Below the pieces are notes generated by a model, which saw only the letters and a program-made list of their open reading frames with translations, made no database searches and was not told the origin of the DNA. A DNA stretch of 64,000 bases. Origin: Symbiodinium natans (lineage: Eukaryota; Sar; Dinophyceae; Suessiales; Symbiodiniaceae). Made by a program: the position numbers and the translations under genes. Each line of letters begins with the position of its first letter. Within the stretch, counting starts at the first letter, position 1. Of the stretch, positions 10,711-21,523 are shown piece after piece. Where the stretch lies: assembly GCA_905221605.1 (NCBI GenBank), contig CAJNDS010002657.1, positions 530,501 through 594,500 on the forward strand. Reading direction: 5' to 3'.

Positions 10711-10713
10711 TAA

Positions 10714-11632
10714 TGGTTGCATAATTTTAATAATTTTAACAATTTTAATAATTTTAATAATTTTAATAATTTTAATAATTTTAATAATTTTCATTTTCCG
10801 GGAGCCTCTCAGGGCAGAAAATAATAATTTTAATATTTTTAATAATTTTAATAATTTTAATAATTTTAATTTTCCGGGAGCCTCTCAGGGCAGAAATTAA
10901 TAATTTTAATAATTTTAATAATTTTAATAATTTTAATAATTTTAATAATTTTAATAATTTTAATAATTTTAATAATTTTAATTTTCGGGGAGCCTCTCAG
11001 GGCAGAAATTAATATTTTTAATAATTTTAATAATTTTAATCATTTTAATAATTTTAATAATTTTAATAATTTTAATAATTTTAATAATTTTAATAATTTT
11101 AATAGTTTTAATTTTCCGGGAGCCTGTCAGGGCAGAAATTAATAATTTTAATAATTTTAATTTTTTTTCTAATTTTAATTTTCCGGGAGCCTCTCAGGGC
11201 AGAAAATAATAATTTTAATAATTTTAATAATTTTAATAATTTTAATAATTTTAATAATTTTAATAATTTTAATTTTCCGGGAGCCTCTCAGGGCAGAAAT
11301 TAATAATTTTAATAATTTTAAAAATTTTAATAATTTTAATAGTTTTAATTTTCCGGGAGCCTGTCAGGGCAGAAATTAATAATTTTAATAATTTTAATAT
11401 TTTTTCTAATTTTAATTTTCAGGGAGCCTCTCAGGGCAGAAAATAATAATTTTAATAATTGTAATAATTTTAATAATTTTAATAATTTTAATAATTTTAA
11501 TTTTCCGGGAGCCTCTCAGGGCAGAAATTAATAATTTTAATAATTTTAATAATTTTAATAATTTGAATTTTCCGGGAGCCTCTCAGGGCAGAAACTAATA
11601 ATTTTAATAATTTTAAGAATTAAATAATTTTA
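10714..11632 (+). repeat. AT-rich minisatellite, right palindrome arm
   Basis: The same units as the left arm in reverse complement (CCGGGAGCCTCTCAGGGCAG spacers, TAATTTTAA runs). The strand switch is at about 10,700-10,725 around GGTTGCATAA. Confidence 0.92.
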
Positions 11633-11944
11633 AATGTACTTTTTTAGCTTAGAATCAGTAAAAACTGAAAATTTGCTCAAAGAATCCTACAACATAGTAA
11701 AAAATCGCAAAAATTGACCAATTTTGGGGGCCCGTGTAGTATAAAATCAAATAAAAAACGGTACGTGAGAATGCCTTCAGATGCAGGAGAAAAGAGTACC
11801 CAGAAACCGCGGTATCATCTCCAAAAAATGACAAAAACACACCGTACTCTCCTACGCGATCCTACGCGCTATCCTGCATTCCTTCCTCTTTGTCTTTGGT
11901 TCGGAAAAGAAAGGAACGGCTACCAGCCTCCCTCCCGACTTACA

Positions 11945-12580
11945 TCTTTACATTCTCTTGTTTCGTCCTGCTCACCCGGAAAGAAGGTCTGCCTCCAGTC
12001 TTTCCTCGCCTCCCTGCTCACTATTATGAGTTCCTTTCACTTCTCTTCTGTTGCTTACATTCTTCTCAAAAGTGTGAAAGGTGCGGGGGACATCCCTTTC
12101 ACTTTGTCTCTTCTGGGGAAATTCCCAATTGCAGGAGGCTCTCTCTCCTTGTCTTTGTTCTGTGTTCATATAGGGAATGAAGATAGAAGATGAATAAATA
12201 AAACAGAATCAAGTCTATAATGTCCTCTATCCGTGTCTCTTGTGATTTCTTCAATTCCTATCTCTGCAGATTCTTCAAAATGGAAGGCGGACTTCTTCCT
12301 CCAACCAAAAGCGACCTTCTCAAAAAGAAGACAAGAGACGAACATCAATCACCGGAACCTGACTCCTAATCTCCTGTGTTTCCTTGCCTCTTTCCTCGCT
12401 ATTCTCTCTTCCTTTCTTCTCTCCCGGTGCTTACATTCCCATCAACATGAAAATTGAGGGGGCAGCGCATCCCTTTCCTTTCCCCATCAAAGAAAGGCTG
12501 CCTTCCTATCCGCGTATGTTCTTCCCTCTTCCTTCCGAAAAGACTATAAGAGGTAGGGGTAAACAGAATGAAAGAGGAGT
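11945..12580 (+). repeat. 636-bp tandem duplication, copy 1
   Basis: Near-identical to 12581-13216 at a constant offset of 636-637 bp. CT-rich. Its open frames recur in copy 2 because of the duplication, not visible selection. Confidence 0.9.
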
Positions 12581-13216
12581 TCTTTACATTCTCTTGTTTC
12601 GTCCTGCTCAACCGGAAAGCAGGTCTGCCTCCAGTCTTTCCTCGCCTCCCTGCTCACTATTATGAGTTCCTTTCTCTTCTCTTCTGTTGCTTACATTCTT
12701 CTCAAAAGTGTGAAAGGTGCGGGGGACATCCCTTTCACTTTGTCTCTTCTGGGGAAATTCCCAATTGCAGGAGGCTCTCTCTGCTTGTCTTTGTTCTGTG
12801 TTCATATAGGGAATGAAGATAGAAGATGAATAAATAAGAAAGAATCAAGTCTATAATGTCCTCTATCCGTGTCTCTTGTGATTTCTTCAATTCCTATCTC
12901 TGCAGATTCTTCAAAATGGAAGGCGGACTTCTTCCTCCAACCAAAAGCGACCTTCTCAAAAAGAAGACAAGAGACGAACATCAATCACCGGAACCTGACT
13001 CCTAATCTCCTGTGTTTCCTTGCCTCTTTCCTCGCTATTCTCTCTTCCTTTCTTCTCTCCCGGTGCTTACATTCCCATCAACATGAAAATTGAGGGGGCA
13101 GCGCATCCCTTTCCTTTCCCCATCAAAGAAAGGCTGCCTTCCTATCCGCGTATGTTCTTCCCTCTTCCTTCCGAAAAGACTATAAGAGGTAGGGGTAAAC
13201 AGAATGAAAGAGGAGT
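12581..13216 (+). repeat. 636-bp tandem duplication, copy 2
   Basis: A few substitutions and one-base indels from copy 1. Diverged partial copies of the same motifs follow at about 13590-13830 and 14420-15170. Confidence 0.9.
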
Positions 13217-13979
13217 CTCCTGTTGCTTTCCGACTACCTTCTCACCACAAAAAGGAACCTTCCCACTCTTCCCTACTTTCTTTCTTTTATCTTTTTGCAC
13301 TTTACGTTTCCCGCTGAGAAAATGAGACGTTTCCCACTGAGAAAAAGAGACAATGATGACAATAAGGAAAAAAGATCACCTGCCTGTATTTTCAGACCTG
13401 TCCGCTGCATCTTTTCCCTTTACATCGCAGATTGAAGGAAAGCAAAAAAAGGGAAGAATCCCTTTCCCTACCTTTCCCAGTTCATTCCTTGTGCTTTCCA
13501 TGTTCTTTGGAATTGCTTTGTTCTTCAGCAAGGAAAAGCGCAACTTCCCTCTCAATTTCATGTTTCCATTTCTCCGATGTCTTTTTCATTCAAGAAGCAA
13601 GCGGAGGGGCTGCCTCCTGTGTTTCCTTGCCTCTTTCCTCGCTATTCTCTTTTCCTTTCTCTTCTCTTTTGGTGCTTACATTCTTCTCAAAAACGTGAAA
13701 GTTGCGGGGGCATCCCTTTCGCTTTCTCTTCTGGGGAAATTCCTAATTGCAGGGGGCTCTCTCCTTGTCTGTCTTCTTTTCTCATACATAGGGAAAGGAG
13801 AAAGAAGATGAAGAACTAGGAAAGAATCATTTCCACACATTCCTCTATTCCTACTGTCCGGAGATTGGCAAGCTTTCGGAAGCTCTGGTCTCTAGTCACG
13901 CCTGACCAAAGTCAACTTCCCGTGCGTGAGGGCCATATGTGAGGGGCCAGGAGGGGGGCAGAAAGTCCGGAATATGGTA

Positions 13980-14250
13980 GTGTTTCGAGTTTCAAAATCG
14001 TTTCCATAGTTTCAAATTAGTCTCAAGTCAGTTTCAAACTAGTTTCAAAATCCAGTTGAAATATCGCTGTTAAGGAGGAGCTGCAATTTCTGTCCGCGCT
14101 TGTTGAAAACCAGAACTTCTGCATTTTTTGCAATTGCGCGTAGAAAAACGCAGTTTCCCCTTAACAACGATTTTGCAACTGGATTTTGAAACTATTTTGC
14201 AACTAGTCTGAAACTACAGAAACGAATTTGAAACTTGAAAAACGCAGCAT
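13980..14250. repeat. imperfect palindrome with GTTTCAAA motifs
   Basis: Left arm TTTCAAAATCCAGTTGAAAT...CGCTGTTAAGG (about 13982-14074) is complementary to right arm CCTTAACAACGATTTTGCAA...GGATTTTGAAAC (about 14158-14245). It sits near the centre of the CT-rich foldback. Confidence 0.75.
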
Positions 14251-15369
14251 TTCTGCTCCCTGGCGCTTGGCCACGCCCAAGCAAGAGGAGGCCAGAAGCT
14301 GCGGCTCGCGAAACACGCCTGGATCGAAAAGTGCACCTCCGACTTTCTTCCCAAAAGCCATTCCAGCAACAACTCTTGCCAAGGCAGCCACGCAATCACA
14401 AGTCAGCAAATTATCTTGTCTGAGACTGTGTCTCTTCTGAGTTTTTCTATTCCTATCTCTGCGTCCTTTCTCCTTCTCACTTTTCCTTTCACTTTTCTTT
14501 TGTCTCTTCTCACTCCAACCAAAAGGGAAATCGCAAGGGAGTCATATAGGGAAAGGAGACAACGTGAAGAAATAAGAAAGAATCATGTCCATATTGTCCC
14601 CTATTCCTGTCTCTAAATCTGTAGATTTTTCAGAATGGAAGGAGGGCTTCTTTCTCCCTCTCACTTTTCCTTTCGCTTTTCTTTATATTTTCTCACTCCA
14701 ACCAAAAAGACAAGGGAGAGAGGTGGGAGATATAAAGCCCTTTACCTTCCCAAAACAGAGAAAAGTGACGAGAATCAATCAGGGAAACCTGGCTCCTAAT
14801 CTCCTCGGTTTCCGCTCTTTCCTCGTTATTCTCTCTTCCTTTCTTCTCTGCTGGCGCTTGCATTCTTATCAAAATATGAAAGTTGCGGGGGCATCCCTTT
14901 CACTTTCTCCCTTCTACGGGCACTTCACTCCTTTTTTCCCACTATCTTCTTCGATCTTCCTTCCGAAAAAATTCGAAAAGGAAGCGATAGACCAGGGTGA
15001 AGGAGCAGTTTCCATCTTCGTTCCCGGCACCTTCTTATTCGTTCTTCTCTCTTATTATCTCTTTGTTTCTTTTCTTCCGCCCAAAACAGGAATTGCTGCA
15101 GGGCTCTCTCTCCTAATCTTTCTTCTTTACTCATATGGGAATGATAAAGAAGAAGAAATGAGAAAGAATCATGAGCTCTTCTTTTCGTATCTCTTCAGCA
15201 TTTTCAGCATGGAAGGCGGGCCAGAGGCGAGAGAGTGCAAAGGGAAGAGACGCGAGAGATCAATGGGGACAAGCGAAGGGACGTGCGGGGAAAGGAGGGA
15301 CAGCCCGGTCGAGACAAGCTCCCGAGAACCTGCGTGCAGGCAGGTGATCTTTCTTCACTTATCTTCATC

Positions 15370-15835
15370 ATTGTCTCATTTTCTTAGTGGGAAACGTAGA
15401 ATGCAAACAAGATAAAAGAAAGTCAAGGGAAGAAAGAGAAGGGTTCCTTTTTGTGGTGAGAAGGTAGTCGGAAAGCAAAAGGAGACTCCTCTTTCATTCT
15501 GTTTATCCCTGCCTCTTATAGTCTTTTTCGGAAGGAAGAGAAAAGAAAATATGCGGATAGGAAGGGAGCCTTTCTTCGATGGGAAAAGTGAAAGAAATGC
15601 CCCCGCACCTGTCACACAAAGCAACAGAAGAGAAAAGAAAGGAAGTTATAACAGTGCAGAAGGAGGCGAGGAAACACTAGAGGCCGCCCTTCTTCTGTCC
15701 GTTTGAGCGTGACGAAACAAAAGAAATGGAAAGATGAAAGTCGGGAGGGGGGCTGGTAGCTGTTCCTTTCTTTTCCGAACCAGGATTCCAGGATAGCGAA
15801 GGAAATAGTAGGGAAAGGCCCTCTTTCTTCTTTCG
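15370..15835 (-). repeat. inverted copy of the CT-rich repeat
   Basis: 15370-15610 is the reverse complement of about 13090-13345 (shared GAGAAGGTAGTCGGAAAGCA). 15650-15830 is the reverse complement of about 11870-12000 (shared CTTTTCCGAACCAG-like sequence). It makes 11.87-15.83 kb a long-armed foldback. Confidence 0.8.
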
Positions 15836-16422
15836 TGTTTATTTATGTCTGCACTGTGCAAAGAAAAGAAGGCGGGGACAGGCCGTTTAGAAATGAAAGC
15901 AGGCGATCTTTTCATCCATTTTGGTCACCTTTCTATTTATTGAGCTGTAAGGGGCTCTCTATCTCTCACCTCTCTCCCTTGTCTTCTCCCTTCTGCTTGG
16001 AGTGAGAAAAGAAAAGTGAAAGGAAAAGTGAGAGGGAAAATGAAGCCCTCCTTCCATTCTGAAAAATCAGCAGAGATAGGAATAGAAGAACTCCGAAGAT
16101 AGGAACACAGGAACGTCTGCACATGATTCTTTCTTTTTCCTCCTTTTCTTTCTAGATTCTGGGTTTAGGAGTTAGAGTTTAGGAAATACGGTATAGAGTT
16201 TCTTGTGTAGGGTTTTAGAGTGTACGAATTTGTGGTCAGGGTTCCGGGCTTAGGGTCTGAGATTGCAAGAGCCAAAACATTTATCAGTCCGAAATGAGTT
16301 GTCTAAGTGCGCATATGCGTGAGACGTTGTTGGAGAAGTAGCTGGGTTGTCTTGGATATGCAAAAATTGATTAATAATCCCAGGCGGTAGCTTCTAAATA
16401 GACCCTATTTTGCTCAGCCACC

Positions 16423-16462
16423 CTCCCCCCCCCTCCCCCCCCCTCCCCCCCCCCCCCCCCCA
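16423..16462 (+). repeat. (CTCCCCCCC)n tract, right flank
   Basis: Resumes the 9479-9628 motif after the insertion. Confidence 0.85.
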
Positions 16463-16496
16463 ACAAAAAGCACCTCCAAACCCTCAACTGCGGCAG

Positions 16497-16535
16497 GGTG
16501 CCCCGCCGATGTTCGCGCCGACCATGGATCCTCAG
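16497..16535 (+). CDS. tail exon GAPPMFAPTMDPQ
   Basis: CAG|G acceptor, GC donor at 16536. Shares the MDPQ ending with 8964-9023. Confidence 0.68.
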
Positions 16536-16580
16536 GCTCAGGTCGCGGGGTATAGGAGTTGAGGGGGTTTAGGGTTTCGG

Positions 16581-16681
16581 GTTGGAGGTTCCGGGCTAGT
16601 TATATGTAGGGCTCTAAGTAGGGTACCTGATTTTAGGGTACTCATAACCCTACTTGCAACTACCCGCGAACCTCCAAGTAG
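16581..16681 (+). mobile_element. IR-1 element, copy c
   Basis: GTTGGAGGTTCCGGGCTAGT ... CTACCCGCGAACCTCCAAGT; about 100 bp, shortened middle. Confidence 0.75.
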
Positions 16682-16827
16682 GGTTTAGGGGGTTTAGGGC
16701 GTGTTGAGTTCAAGGAGCCCTATTTCTTGGAGCCAGGGCTTTTGAGAATCAAACAGAGAATCAAAAGAAACTCCCTAAACCCTAAGCCCGAGAGGGCTTC
16801 AGGAGTTTTTTTTGGGGTTTAGGGCCT

Positions 16828-16948
16828 GTACTTGGAGGTTCATGGGTGGCCATCAGTCATATGTGGGGTTTTGAGTAGGGTATACCTGGCTATATTCTTA
16901 TTTCGGGTACTTGCAACCCCTTTTCACTGCGCATGAACCTTCAAGTAG
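16828..16948 (+). mobile_element. IR-1 element, copy d
   Basis: GTACTTGGAGGTTCATGGGT ... GCATGAACCTTCAAGTAG. Confidence 0.85.
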
Positions 16949-17525
16949 GGCTTCAATGTTGTTTCTGGTAGGCGTTGTTTAGTAGGGCTTCAAAACCTTT
17001 GGGTGCGGGTTACCTTCATGCTAGAGCTTGCAGGGTTCGCGAAAACTCTTCGGGTTTGAGGTTTGCGGCCAGTTTGAAGCCAGTTTGTGTGCTACCATCT
17101 GTAGCACTTCGGGAACTAAACCTACTAAGTCAACATTTCGTAGGGTCTGGGGTACAGGTAGGTCCCAAAACCCTGCACCTGCACGGCGTGGCACATCGAA
17201 TGGGCACAAACAGATTTGGTGGCTTTGCTTACAACTGCCCTTGCTGGCCTTCCACAGACGATGTACAACTGTTGCCGTGGTTGTGCTAGAGGGGTTCGGG
17301 AGCTTTGTAAGTCCGTGGTGTGTAAAAGTGTTGAGAGATAGGTTCTTAAGATTCAGTGTAGCTGTCGCATGGCTCCGCAACATAGCATCCTCCCGTAGAC
17401 TGTGCAAGCACTGGTTTCCTTGCGCGCAGAGGTGTGTGCCGTCTTTGCCTCGAGCTACGTTGTGGCCTCCTTTCGTTTTCGAGATTCTGAAACCCTAGTC
17501 TCCCAAGTCCTTAGCCTTTGGGCAG
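16949..17525 (+). other. intronic stretch, no recognised gene
   Basis: Mixed composition with few simple repeats. Open frames on both strands overlap (16975-17289, 17021-17407, 17028-17498), but none shows a family motif or splice-consistent repeat. Confidence 0.4.
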
Positions 17526-17588
17526 GTGCCAGGCACCACCACCATCGGTGAGCCGGTCTACCTGCCACCCATGACTGCCCCGGCCGAG
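17526..17588 (+). CDS. tail exon PVYLPP module, copy 1
   Basis: VPGTTTIGEPVYLPPMTAPA plus E; CAG|G acceptor, GT donor at 17589. First of several near-identical modules through 21983 and again at 60873-63514. Confidence 0.82.
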
Positions 17589-17788
17589 GTGCCAGGACTA
17601 CCTGTGCCCTGAACTCAAATCCTTCTACTGGTTCTCTCGAAATATTACCCCTGAAGCCCCAAAGCTCTACATCTAAATTGTCTTTGAAGCCTTGATTGCC
17701 AAAGCTACAAGGCGCAGCAACCCCCCCGAACGAATCGCCTGAATGTTCATTTCGCAGAAGCCCCGGGTCACCTGAAACTCCTGCGCAG

Positions 17789-17821
17789 ATGCCGCCCGCG
17801 ACTTATGCTCCGGCAACGCAG
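17789..17821 (+). CDS. tail exon ATYAPATQ module, copy 1
   Basis: MPPATYAPATQ between CGCAG|A and a GC donor. It accompanies each PVY exon in the 17.5-20.4 kb tandem series. 63217-63312 ends with the matching MAPATYAPATQ. Confidence 0.72.
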
Positions 17822-18157
17822 GCGTGGAACCACAAAGACGCGAAGGTTTTAAACCCTATTCGGGATTTCTGCTCGAGACTTTGGGTCTTGCTGTGCTCGG
17901 ATTCGCTTGAGCAACTTGTAACGTCGACAACCCGCAAACCCGCAAGATCAATAGGTTCCTAATCATCCCCTAAATTTACGGTATGCAGGGTGTCAGCAAA
18001 CCAGTCAAGGTGCTTCGCGATCTTGCAAAGCCTCTTTACATCAAGTCAAACGCCCTGAGCTGCTTATACACTCCAAATAACCCTCGATTAACTTCTTTGA
18101 GTCTTGTTTTCGGGTCGGGTACAGTTAGGGTGCCCGGACTTCCTACATCATGAGCAG

Positions 18158-18211
18158 GTGCCTGGCACCACCACCATCGGCGAGCCGGTCTACATGACTG
18201 GCCCGGCCGAG
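18158..18211 (+). CDS. tail exon PVY module, copy 2
   Basis: VPGTTTIGEPVYMTGPAE. Three codons shorter than copy 1 (MTGPAE replaces LPPMTAPAE). GT donor. Confidence 0.78.
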
Positions 18212-18432
18212 GTTTGCGGGGACTTCCTTTACTGTGAGCCTGCAGCCCGTACTAGAATCAAGATCCACTGTATTTGTTTAGAAGGTGTCCTTATACAAGT
18301 GGACAATGTCATGGTAACAACGTGGCCCTGAAGCCCCGGAGCTTTACATTGTCATTGAGGCCGACTGCCAGAGCTACAAGGGGCACTAATCGCCCTCTTT
18401 GCAGAAGCCCCGAATCACCTGCTCCTGCGCAG

Positions 18433-18465
18433 ATGCCGCCTGCGACTTATGCTCCTGCAACGCAG
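18433..18465 (+). CDS. tail exon ATYAPATQ module, copy 2
   Basis: MPPATYAPATQ with a GC donor at 18466. Confidence 0.72.
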
Positions 18466-18803
18466 GCATGGAACCCCTAAGACACGAAGGTTAAGCCCTA
18501 TTCGGGATTTTTGCTTGAGACTTTGGCTCGGATTCCCTTGTGTAACTTGTAACGTCGACAACCCGCAAACCCGCAAAATCAATAGATTCCTAATCCCCCC
18601 TAATTTTAGGGTATTCAGGGTACCAGTGCTTGCGTGCTTCGTCGTGTTGCCAGCCTCTTACATCAAGTCGCGCCCAAACGCCCTGAGCCGCTTTCGACAA
18701 ATAACCCTCGATGAGCCTTCTTGGGGCCTTGTATTCGGGTCGGGTGCATTTTGGCCGGCGTATTCTGAAGCCCCTCCGCCCTGAACTTCCTACATCATGG
18801 CAG

Positions 18804-18866
18804 GTGCCAGGCACCACCACCATCGGTGAGCCGGTCTACCTGCCACCCATGACTGCCCCGGCCGAG
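18804..18866 (+). CDS. tail exon PVYLPP module, copy 3
   Basis: Codes the same 21 residues as copy 1, and flanking intron sequence is also shared, so duplication was recent. Confidence 0.8.
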
Positions 18867-19065
18867 GTGCCAGGACTACGTGTGCCCTGAACTCAAATCC
18901 TTCTGCTGGTTCTCTTGAAATATAAACCCTGCAGCCCCAAAGCTCTACATCCAAATTGTCATTGAAGCCTTGATTGCCAAAGCTACAAGGCGCAACAACC
19001 CCCCGAACTTATCGCGTGAGTGTTCATTTCGCAGAAGCCCCGGTTCACATGAAACTCCTGCGCAG

Positions 19066-19098
19066 ATGCCGCCTGCGACTTATGCTCCGGCAACGCAG
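19066..19098 (+). CDS. tail exon ATYAPATQ module, copy 3
   Basis: MPPATYAPATQ with a GC donor at 19099. Confidence 0.72.
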
Positions 19099-19224
19099 GC
19101 GTGGAACCCTTAAGACACGAAGGTTTTAAACGCTTTTCGGAGTTTCTGCTCGAGACTTTGGGTCTTGCTGTTCTCGGATTCGCTTGAGCAACTTGTAACG
19201 TCGACAACCCGCAAAATCAATAGG

Positions 19225-19860
19225 TTCCTAATCGGTCACAGGCGCGTTGCAAACCTGGTGACTTGGAGATGCGGACGTTGTTTTCGCGTGGGTTTTAGCT
19301 GCTCAAGCACAGTCTGTATGTACATTTTCCAGGAACGCGAGAACAAGGTCAGGATATCCCACAGCAAGAGCCACTGTAGAAACCGATGTTTTTTGAATTC
19401 TTATCTTGTGAAGGTACAAGTAGCTGACAGAGAAGACACAGAAGTACACATCACTCCTTTCACTGCGGGCGTTCTAGTGACAGGCTGCAATGGCGGCAAA
19501 CAAGCACAATAAGCCATGCTTTTTACGATGTTTTGCGGCATGCACATAAGGGTCAGTTTTGTTCGTTTTTTTTTTTGTGTGTTGCTTCTGCTGGCAGTTG
19601 TTAGTGGTTCGAGCGTCATGACGACACACCGTTCGCAGAAGCCTTTTGACTGTGCGTCTTGTTCCAGATTCGTCAACCATCCTGGTGCAGCATGTTGTGT
19701 AGAGGAGCAAAACGCTGTAAATACCCGTGTTTGGGCATGGATAGAGTAACCTGGTCGTAACCAACCCCCCGCCCCAATAAAAAAACCCAAACCGCTCCAA
19801 GAGTCTACGAAACAACCAGGTTTTTTAAGCGCCTGCCTCCTCCTGATCCCCTCTAGATTT
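19225..19860 (+). other. extra sequence in the third repeat interval
   Basis: The spacing from PVY copy 3 to copy 4 is about 1,270 bp instead of about 640 bp. The excess, roughly this stretch, has no counterpart in the other intervals. It includes a poly-T (19566-19575). No gene was recognised. Confidence 0.5.
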
Positions 19861-20075
19861 AGGGTATTCAGGGTATCAGCAGAGGTGATTACATGCTTCG
19901 CCGTGTTTGCAAGCCTCTTACATCAAGTCTACACCCAAGCACCCTGAGCCGCATACGCCAGATGACCCTCGATGAGCCTTATTTGCGCATTATTTGGGCC
20001 TTACTTTCAGGTCGGGTGCATCTAGGGTGGCATATTCTTAACCCCTCCGCCATGAACTTCCTACATCATGAGCAG

Positions 20076-20129
20076 GTGCCTGGTACCACCTCCATCGGTG
20101 AGCCGGTCTACATGACTGGCCCAGCCGAG
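20076..20129 (+). CDS. tail exon PVY module, copy 4
   Basis: VPGTTSIGEPVYMTGPAE; AG|G acceptor, GT donor. Closest to copy 2. Confidence 0.78.
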
Positions 20130-20370
20130 GTTTGCGGGGACTTCCTTTACTGTGAGCCTGCAGCCCGTGCTAGAATCAGGATCCACTGGATTTTTCAACA
20201 TATGTTCTTATATAAGTGGACAATGTAATGTAACAACGTGGCCCTGCAGCCCCAAAGCTTTACATTGTCATTGAGGCCGACTGCCAGAGCTACAAGGGGC
20301 AGCAACCTCAAGCTAATCGCCCGACTGTTCATTTCGCAGAAGCTCAGAATCACCTGAAACTCCTGCGCAG

Positions 20371-20403
20371 ATGCCGCCTGCGACTTATGCTCCGGCGACG
20401 CAG
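20371..20403 (+). CDS. tail exon ATYAPATQ module, copy 4
   Basis: MPPATYAPATQ; CAG then GC donor. Confidence 0.72.
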
Positions 20404-20597
20404 GCATGGAGCCCCCTGTATGAGGCCCAAGGTTCAAACCCTACTCGGGATTTCTGCTTGAGGCTTTGGGTCTTGCTGTGCTCGAGTGTACCTCCAACTG
20501 CAATCATGCAGCCCTACAACTGCATGCTGTACGCCTCCAGGTAGGCCCGAGAAACTCTTCCAAGTTTCCTCAGCATCCGTGTAGCCCAGCGCAGTAG

Positions 20598-20684
20598 GTG
20601 CCTGGCACCATGCCTGGTGCAGTGCCCGGCACCACCACGATTGGTGACCCTGTCTTCCTGCCACCCATCACCGCTCCAGCAGAG
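20598..20684 (+). CDS. tail exon PVFLPP module
   Basis: VPGTMPGAVPGTTTIGDPVF then LPPITAPAE. Read as ending at GAG before a GC donor (20685), like every other PVY copy. If unspliced the frame runs to TAG at 20718-20720 (ends IGLS), a possible alternative terminus. Homologous to 63416-63514. Confidence 0.75.
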
Positions 20685-20718
20685 GCGCTCTCCGCGGTTC
20701 AGGGCATCGGCTTGAGTT

Positions 20719-20852
20719 AGGGGCCCCAAAACTACATAAACATAAGGGTCCTACTATTGGGGTACAAGGGTCCCTAGAGGGGGGGATTCCGGAACACCAG
20801 GTTTGAAGAATCCTTACGTTTATGTGGGTTTTTCTGAGGCCCCTGTTGAGGG
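20719..20852 (+). mobile_element. inverted-repeat element, family IR-6
   Basis: Left arm AGGGGCCCCAAAACTACATA and AACATAAGGG; right arm CCTTACGTTTATGTGGGTTT then TCTGAGGCCCC. Arms are complementary with few mismatches. The loop is GGTCC/GGGG-rich. Single copy seen. Confidence 0.65.
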
Positions 20853-20961
20853 TTCAACAGCCAAGGCTTAATTTCAGGGCCTCTGGGGATTCGCTTTGAG
20901 CTTAGGTGGTTGACCGCAAAGGTTACAAAGAAACTCCCTAAACCCCTACAAACCAGGACAT

Positions 20962-21070
20962 ACTAGGACCCAGAGTAGGCCCTTATTTCCTTTTTTAAGG
21001 TTTAATTGGTTCCCCTATAAACCTACTTAAGCCAAAAAGGGCACCCTTTTTGTTCCTAGGTTACTCCAAA
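20962..21070 (+). mobile_element. short interspersed element, family IR-5, copy a
   Basis: GGACCCAGAGTAGGCCCTTA start, CCCCTATAAACC middle, AAAAAGGGCACCCTTTTT hairpin and CCTAGGTTACT end. Shared with 34072 and 52575. Confidence 0.7.
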
Positions 21071-21430
21071 GGGGCTCTTTTCACTCACTCAACCCTAAAC
21101 CCGTAGCCCTAAACCTTCCAACCTCAGCTACAAATCCTAAACCACAAGCCCTCGACCCTAAATCCTGCGCCCATCAGCCAGAAGTCCCCTGAGTTCTCTA
21201 CTCCTACGTGGAGGAGCTAGGGGTTTAGGGGTCCCTGGGCTCCTCGGTGCCAAGGCAACATGTGCTTCGGATGCTTTTGGTGGGGAGGTTCTGGCTTCAG
21301 GTTGGGTAAGTTTGGAGTTTCGAGGTCTATGCGGCTTCGGGGCTGGGGGGTTTCGTGTGAAGAAGGAGCACCGTCGAGAGGGTTGCGAGGAGAATTCCCA
21401 AGATGTTTGAATCTCCAGCGGGCAATGCAG

Positions 21431-21523
21431 GCTCCCATGCAGATGGCGCCTGGGCAGATGGCCCCGACCTATGGGGCCCCGCCGACGCAGATGGCCCCGG
21501 CGACATACGGCGCGCCGATGCAG
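21431..21523 (+). CDS. tail exon MQMAP/TYGAP module
   Basis: APMQMAPGQMAPTYGAP then PTQMAPATYGAPMQ (31 codons); acceptor CAG|G and GT donor. Homologous to 61353-61445, 62667-62759 and the 3' part of 53118-53417. Confidence 0.85.

Larger units (their letters stand above)
9634..16416. mobile_element. 6.8-kb foldback-like insertion with 28-bp terminal inverted repeats
   Basis: The left end 9634-9661 and right end 16389-16416 are reverse complements at 26 of 28 positions (core GGGTCTATTTAGAAGCT). Both flanks are the same C-rich tract, as if the element had split it. Inside are an AT-rich palindrome (about 9770-11630) and a CT-rich foldback (11865-16130). No transposase, integrase or reverse transcriptase was recognised, so it would be non-autonomous. 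It lies wholly within the intron between exons 8964-9023 and 16497-16535. A third copy of the end motif is at 9722-9738. Confidence 0.6.

Noticed and set aside
14585-15415. 276-codon open frame, the longest in the window
   Set aside because: It lies in the CT-rich foldback, parts recur in other frames of the duplicated units, and its residues follow nucleotide composition (Ser/Phe/Leu runs). No domain seen.
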